A stretch of DNA of 64,000 bases from Verrucomicrobiota bacterium (GTDB lineage: Bacteria > Verrucomicrobiota > Verrucomicrobiia > Chthoniobacterales > UBA6821), in the NCBI GenBank assembly GCA_021413925.1, contig JAIOPL010000013.1:141888-205887 (forward strand), in the 5' to 3' direction. The notes beneath the pieces are model-generated. The model was given only the letters and a program-made list of their open reading frames with translations. It searched no databases and was not told the origin of the DNA. Positions 60,653 through 64,000 of the stretch are shown piece after piece. A program made the translations under genes and the position numbers. Position 1 is the stretch's first letter. The number at the start of each line of letters is the position of its first letter.

Positions 60653-61873
60653 ATGCTCACCGTCAAGGACACTCAGCGCGCCACCGTCCAGGTCTGCTTC
60701 GATGGGAGCGTGCGCAAGGCGTTCCATGGGCCGAAGGCCAAGGAGCGCTTCACCAACGAAGTCCGAGTCCTGCGGTATCTTGAAAAAGCCGGATGCGATT
60801 TTGTCCCGCGGGTGATCTCGGCGGAACCGGAGAAGCTCCTTCTTGTCACGACGAACTGCGGTTCACGCGTCGACCAGCTTGACCCAAAGCGTTGCAAGGA
60901 ACTCTTCGCAGAACTCGAACACTACAGCGTCCGACACGACGATGCCGACCTCCGCAACGTCACCTATCGTCAGCAGGACGGGCGCTTCTGCCTGATCGAT
61001 TTTGAATTTGCGACGATCTTGAAAAGGGATGGCGTGTCGATCGCGACGCCCCCGGAGGTATCGGCCCCGAAGCTTTCTCTCACATGGTCCGGGTACTCCG
61101 ACACTGGCAGCATAAGGTCAAATAACGAAGATTCTTTCCTCGGACTGGCGATCGATGCGGCAGAGGTGCGTCATCTGGGAAAGGTCGGCGCTGCATCCCA
61201 TGCAGAGGACGATCTGCTGTTTGCCGTCAGCGATGGAATGGGTGGCGCGAATGCGGGTGAATTCGCCAGCCGGATCGTTGTTGATAAAATCACCCGCATG
61301 CTCCCCCCGCTGATCCGGCAACGAGCCAGCGGCAAGCCGATCGGCTATGAAGGAGCCTTCGAAGCGCTTTTCTCGGAAATCAACAAGGCTCTTCAATATC
61401 TGGGCGACAGCTATGAGGAGTGCCGCGGCATGGGAGCCACCCTTAGCCTCTGCTGGTTTTCCGGCGACATGATGCACTTTGCTCACATCGGCGATACCCG
61501 CATCTACCACCTGTTCAAAGATGGAAGAATCCTTCAACTCACCAAGGACGACACGCATGTTGGATGGCTGAAACGCACGGGTCAGATCGGTGAACTGGAG
61601 GCGCGGATGCACCCGGCAAAGAATCGCCTACAAAAGGCGCTTGGTGCCGGCAATCAATTCGTCAACCCGCAGATCGGCGAGATCGCCTGCCATCGGGGCG
61701 ACCGCTTTCTGATCTGCTCGGACGGAGTTACCGATGGACTCTCGGATCAACGAATCGTCGAGGTCTTGAAGGAATGTCCAAAGCAAAGCACTCCCGCAGA
61801 GCATCTCGTGGCTGAAGCGGTGGAGTCCTCAGGGAAGGATAATGCAACTGCAGTGATGGTGACTATTTCATAG
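60653..61873 (+). CDS. Fusion of a kinase-like domain and a PP2C protein phosphatase
   Basis: 406 residues. N-terminal ~125 residues look like a reduced protein-kinase/Rio-like fold: a lysine-bearing strand (VRKAFHGPKAKERF), catalytic-loop-like HDDADLRN (95-102) and metal-loop-like LIDFEFA (DFE 116-118). Residues 145-406 are a PP2C phosphatase with SDTGSIRSNNED, VSDGMGGANAGE, FAHIGDTRIY, ICSDGVTDGL and GKDNATAVMV, all metal-binding aspartates present. No glycine loop is clear, so kinase activity is uncertain. Monocistronic. Confidence 0.82.
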   Translation: MLTVKDTQRATVQVCFDGSVRKAFHGPKAKERFTNEVRVLRYLEKAGCDFVPRVISAEPEKLLLVTTNCGSRVDQLDPKRCKELFAELEHYSVRHDDADLRNVTYRQQDGRFCLIDFEFATILKRDGVSIATPPEVSAPKLSLTWSGYSDTGSIRSNNEDSFLGLAIDAAEVRHLGKVGAASHAEDDLLFAVSDGMGGANAGEFASRIVVDKITRMLPPLIRQRASGKPIGYEGAFEALFSEINKALQYLGDSYEECRGMGATLSLCWFSGDMMHFAHIGDTRIYHLFKDGRILQLTKDDTHVGWLKRTGQIGELEARMHPAKNRLQKALGAGNQFVNPQIGEIACHRGDRFLICSDGVTDGLSDQRIVEVLKECPKQSTPAEHLVAEAVESSGKDNATAVMVTIS

Positions 61874-61948
61874 CCACAGGCTGAAGCAGTTTAGAACAAG
61901 CAACCGACTCTCGTGCAGCCGTAACGGCTGCGAAAAACTTTCTTTCCT

Positions 61949-62401
61949 CTACTGCATGGGAAGACCGGCTTCGTACTTAGCAAGTTCTTCAATACGCTTG
62001 AGGTGGCGGCCACCCTCGAACGGGGTGGAGAGCCAGAGATCAACCAGTCGCTTGGCCGTCTCAAGCGAGACCATGCGCTCGCCAATCGAGAGGACATTCG
62101 CGTTGTTGTGCTGGCTGGCGAGCTTGGCGGTCTCATCGCTCCAGGCGATGGCACAACGGATCCCCTTCACCTTGTTGGCGGCGATAGCCTCCCCGTTGCC
62201 GGAGCCGCCGACGACGATGCCCTTCTCGGCTTCACCGCTAGCAACTTTCTCAGCGGCAGGAATGCACCAGAGAGGATAGTCGGTGGAGTCGGCGGAGTGC
62301 GTGCCGCAGTCGATGACATCATGCCCCTGCGTGCGGAGCATCTCGGCCAAAGCCTGCTTGTATTCAAATCCAGCGTGGTCACTGCCGAGGGAGATTTTCA
62401 T
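61949..62401 (-). CDS. rpiB: Ribose 5-phosphate isomerase B (actinobacterial-type active site)
   Basis: Interconverts ribulose 5- and ribose 5-phosphate. 150 residues with SLGSDHAGFEYK and GIRCAIAWSDETAKLASQHNNANVL. The active-site loop reads VVGGSGNGEAIAANK: the catalytic Cys of the E. coli enzyme is absent and a Glu follows, as in the mycobacterial enzyme. Last gene of the minus-strand group beginning with the partial threonine synthase. Confidence 0.9.
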   Translation of the reverse strand: MKISLGSDHAGFEYKQALAEMLRTQGHDVIDCGTHSADSTDYPLWCIPAAEKVASGEAEKGIVVGGSGNGEAIAANKVKGIRCAIAWSDETAKLASQHNNANVLSIGERMVSLETAKRLVDLWLSTPFEGGRHLKRIEELAKYEAGLPMQ

Positions 62402-62428
62402 GATACAGCGGTATTGGGTTGGAGCGAA

Positions 62429-62671
62429 TCAGCCCTCGATCGTGTTGATCTCAACCGGCTCGACCTTCACTCCCAGCTCTTCGAGCCAGGCGATCGAACG
62501 CTTGATTTCGCCGCGCTCGCCGATGAGCTCTAGACAGACAAGGCCGATTTCGTTCGTGACACTGGCCTGGCGGACATTCGTCGTGACGGAGAATTTGTGT
62601 CCCAGTTCGTAAACAAGCGGGCGGGTGATGAGCTTCGCCGGATACATGAGCCAGAGGCGGGTCGTTTCCAT
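62429..62671 (-). CDS. NIL-domain protein
   Basis: 80 residues, a single ferredoxin-like NIL domain (LMYPAKLITRPLVYELGHKF, then VTNEIGLVCLELIGERGEI and AWLEELGVKVEPVE). The same domain forms the C-terminus of methionine ABC-transporter ATPases and occurs alone beside MoaD-like sulfur carriers. No cysteines for a cluster. Likely a regulatory or sulfur-metabolism accessory, inferred from context. Confidence 0.8.
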   Translation of the reverse strand: METTRLWLMYPAKLITRPLVYELGHKFSVTTNVRQASVTNEIGLVCLELIGERGEIKRSIAWLEELGVKVEPVEINTIEG

Positions 62672-62734
62672 AAGAGAAAAGATCGGAGTTTAGAGTCGCG
62701 AAGGCAAGAGGACTATCAGGTGGGGCCTGTCGGA

Positions 62735-63007
62735 CTAGCCTCCGGCGATAGCTGGAACGATAGAGACGACATCGGCCTCTTGGATCGGGGTCTCTTTTTC
62801 CTGAAGGAAGCGGACATCCTCGTCGTTCACAAAGATGTTCACGAAGCGACGGATAACGCCGTTTTCATCGACGATGCGCTCGCTCAGACCGGGATAGGTG
62901 GCATTGAGCTCGTCCAGCACGACGCCGAGCGTGGCACCAGAGACCGTGACCTCCTCGAGATTATTGGTCAGCTTGCGGAGTGGGGTGGGGATGCGGACGA
63001 TGGGCAT
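62735..63007 (-). CDS. MoaD/ThiS-family sulfur-carrier protein
   Basis: 90 residues with the beta-grasp fold pattern and a C-terminal GG (VSIVPAIAGG), which is adenylated and thiocarboxylated in this family. No moa or thi gene is near. It sits between a threonine-synthase-like PLP enzyme and a NIL protein, an arrangement that in other bacteria accompanies protein-thiocarboxylate routes to cysteine or homocysteine. The M67 peptidase usually needed to expose GG is not seen, and none is needed since GG is already terminal. Confidence 0.85.
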   Translation of the reverse strand: MPIVRIPTPLRKLTNNLEEVTVSGATLGVVLDELNATYPGLSERIVDENGVIRRFVNIFVNDEDVRFLQEKETPIQEADVVSIVPAIAGG

Positions 63008-63054
63008 GGGAATTAGGTAATAGGGTTTGGGTGATAGGTAATGGGTAATGAAGA

Positions 63055-64000
63055 TTAGCTTTTTGCCGCGACCTCGTCGGCGACTAGGGCTTCGAACTCA
63101 CGCAGGCTGGCCCCGATGACGCGGGGATCTCCGACCTTGCCGACGATTGCTTCCTGGGTCTTGAGGCCGTGGCCGGTGATGCAGAGGACGGCGCTCTCAT
63201 CACTGGGGATTTTGCCAGACTCAATGAGCTTACGAGCGCAGGCGACGGTCACGCCGCCGGCCGTCTCGGCAAAGATGCCGGTGGTCTCGGCAAGCAGCTT
63301 GATCCCCTCGACGATCTCTTCATCGCTGCAATCCTCACAGCTGCCTCCGGTCTCCCGCATGCTGCGGATCGCATAGTAGCCGTCAGCCGGGGTGCCGATC
63401 GCGAGGGACTTGGCAATGGTGTCGGGATTTTGAACGGGCTTCACCATCTCCGAACCGGCCTTGAAGGCCGTGCTGATTGGCGAGCATCCGGAGGCCTGCG
63501 CCCCGTGGATCGTGAAATCGCTCTTCGTAACGATGTCGAGATCGATGAATTCCTTGTAGGCCTTGTGGATCTTGGTGAGCAGCGATCCGGATGCCATGCA
63601 GACCACGGTGTGGCGGGGAAGCTTCCAGCCGAGCTGCTCGGCAATCTCGAAGCCCATGGTCTTGGACCCTTCCGCGTAGTAAGGCCGGAGGTTCACGTTC
63701 ACGAAACCCCAGCCGTACTTGCCGGCGATCTCGGAGCAAAGGCGGTTCACCTGGTCATAGGGGCCTTTGATCGCGATGACGTTGGTTCCGTAGACCAGCG
63801 AACCAAGCACCTTTCCCTGCTCGAGATTCGACGGGATCAGGACATAGCTCTTGAGTCCGGCATTTGCAGCGTTGGCGGCGACCGAGTTAGCCAAATTGCC
63901 CGTGGAGGCGCAGGCGACCACCTCGAAGCCGAGCTCGCGGGCACGGCTGAGCGCCACGGAGACCACGCGGTCCTTGAAGGAAAGAGTCGGGTAATTGACG
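63055..64000 (-). CDS. thrC: Threonine-synthase-like PLP enzyme (cut by right edge)
   Basis: C-terminal ~315 residues of a threonine synthase family protein. The frame is open to base 64000 and reads NYPTLSFKDR just before the first internal GTG, so the PLP lysine is present and the true start is outside. CASTGNLANSVAANAANAG and ITGHGLKTQEAIVG fit the family. It differs from the thrC at 55010. Next genes are the sulfur carrier and NIL protein, which raises the possibility of a sulfur-transfer role rather than threonine synthesis. Confidence 0.82.
   Translation of the reverse strand, partial: VNYPTLSFKDRVVSVALSRARELGFEVVACASTGNLANSVAANAANAGLKSYVLIPSNLEQGKVLGSLVYGTNVIAIKGPYDQVNRLCSEIAGKYGWGFVNVNLRPYYAEGSKTMGFEIAEQLGWKLPRHTVVCMASGSLLTKIHKAYKEFIDLDIVTKSDFTIHGAQASGCSPISTAFKAGSEMVKPVQNPDTIAKSLAIGTPADGYYAIRSMRETGGSCEDCSDEEIVEGIKLLAETTGIFAETAGGVTVACARKLIESGKIPSDESAVLCITGHGLKTQEAIVGKVGDPRVIGASLREFEALVADEVAAKS

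Noticed and set aside
1-64000. tRNA and rRNA genes
   Set aside because: I looked through the larger intergenic gaps for T-arm and cloverleaf patterns and saw none; a tRNAscan run could still find an odd one.

Overview
The window reads as chromosomal DNA of a Gram-negative (diderm) bacterium, most likely of the PVC group and probably Verrucomicrobiota. Lines of evidence: LPS genes (kdsA, kdsD, lptC-lptA-lptB); HPr kinase with HPr but no PTS permease; a futalosine-pathway gene (mqnD); a long-form IspG of 601 residues; a type II (eukaryote-like) glutamine synthetase; an EF-P whose tip reads PGNLRA; and many high-GC genes preceded by pyrimidine-rich leaders without a clear Shine-Dalgarno. The phylum is an inference. 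No rRNA, tRNA, CRISPR array or transposase was seen.

Layout. 1-3147 (+): end of queE, a D,D-carboxypeptidase, phosphofructokinase and apt. 3277-6837 (+): an AT-richer run of small secreted or membrane proteins separated by attC-like sites, i.e. an integron gene-cassette array with no integrase in the window (CALIN type). 7049-12940: a PAP2 phosphatase (-), a second carboxypeptidase, then kdsA-lptC-lptA-lptB-hprK-ptsH, which joins LPS synthesis and transport to HPr phosphorylation. 13118-20450: prmA (-), pyrD, mqnD, then rpmI-rplT-pheS-pheT with a structured RNA between rpmI and rplT. 20495-20675: a probable 6S RNA. 20768-24339: a small membrane protein, rseP and ispG.

24351-29575 (-): a 3D-domain lipoprotein, an MGDG-synthase-like glycosyltransferase, and an operon of a cyclopropane-fatty-acid synthase, a DUF1295 membrane enzyme and a second methyltransferase; together these suggest membrane-lipid modification. 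29830-31776 (+): a secreted solenoid-repeat protein. 31825-36557 (-): polyprenyl synthase, aspartate aminotransferase, a double-domain NDK and rarA. 36624-41324: UspA, two glycosyltransferases, kdsD and efp. 41346-42281: a membrane protein with an HEVTH motif. 42284-46905 (-): hisD, folP, cdaA, a miniature CdaR-like protein and glmM, linking c-di-AMP and peptidoglycan-precursor synthesis.

46970-53536 (-): a GH26-type glycosidase, a three-part GH18-like/NodB/GT2 polysaccharide synthase and two low-complexity secreted proteins. 53698-57382 (+): hom-thrC-lysC. 57514-60395 (-): rplQ, rpoA and a GSII glnA. 60653-61873 (+): a kinase-like/PP2C fusion. 61949-64000 (-): a second threonine-synthase-like gene (cut by the right edge), a MoaD/ThiS sulfur carrier, a NIL-domain protein and rpiB.

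Several intergenic gaps carry short dispersed repeats, including an 88-bp element in two copies and a family with core GCTGAAGGCTGTTAG.
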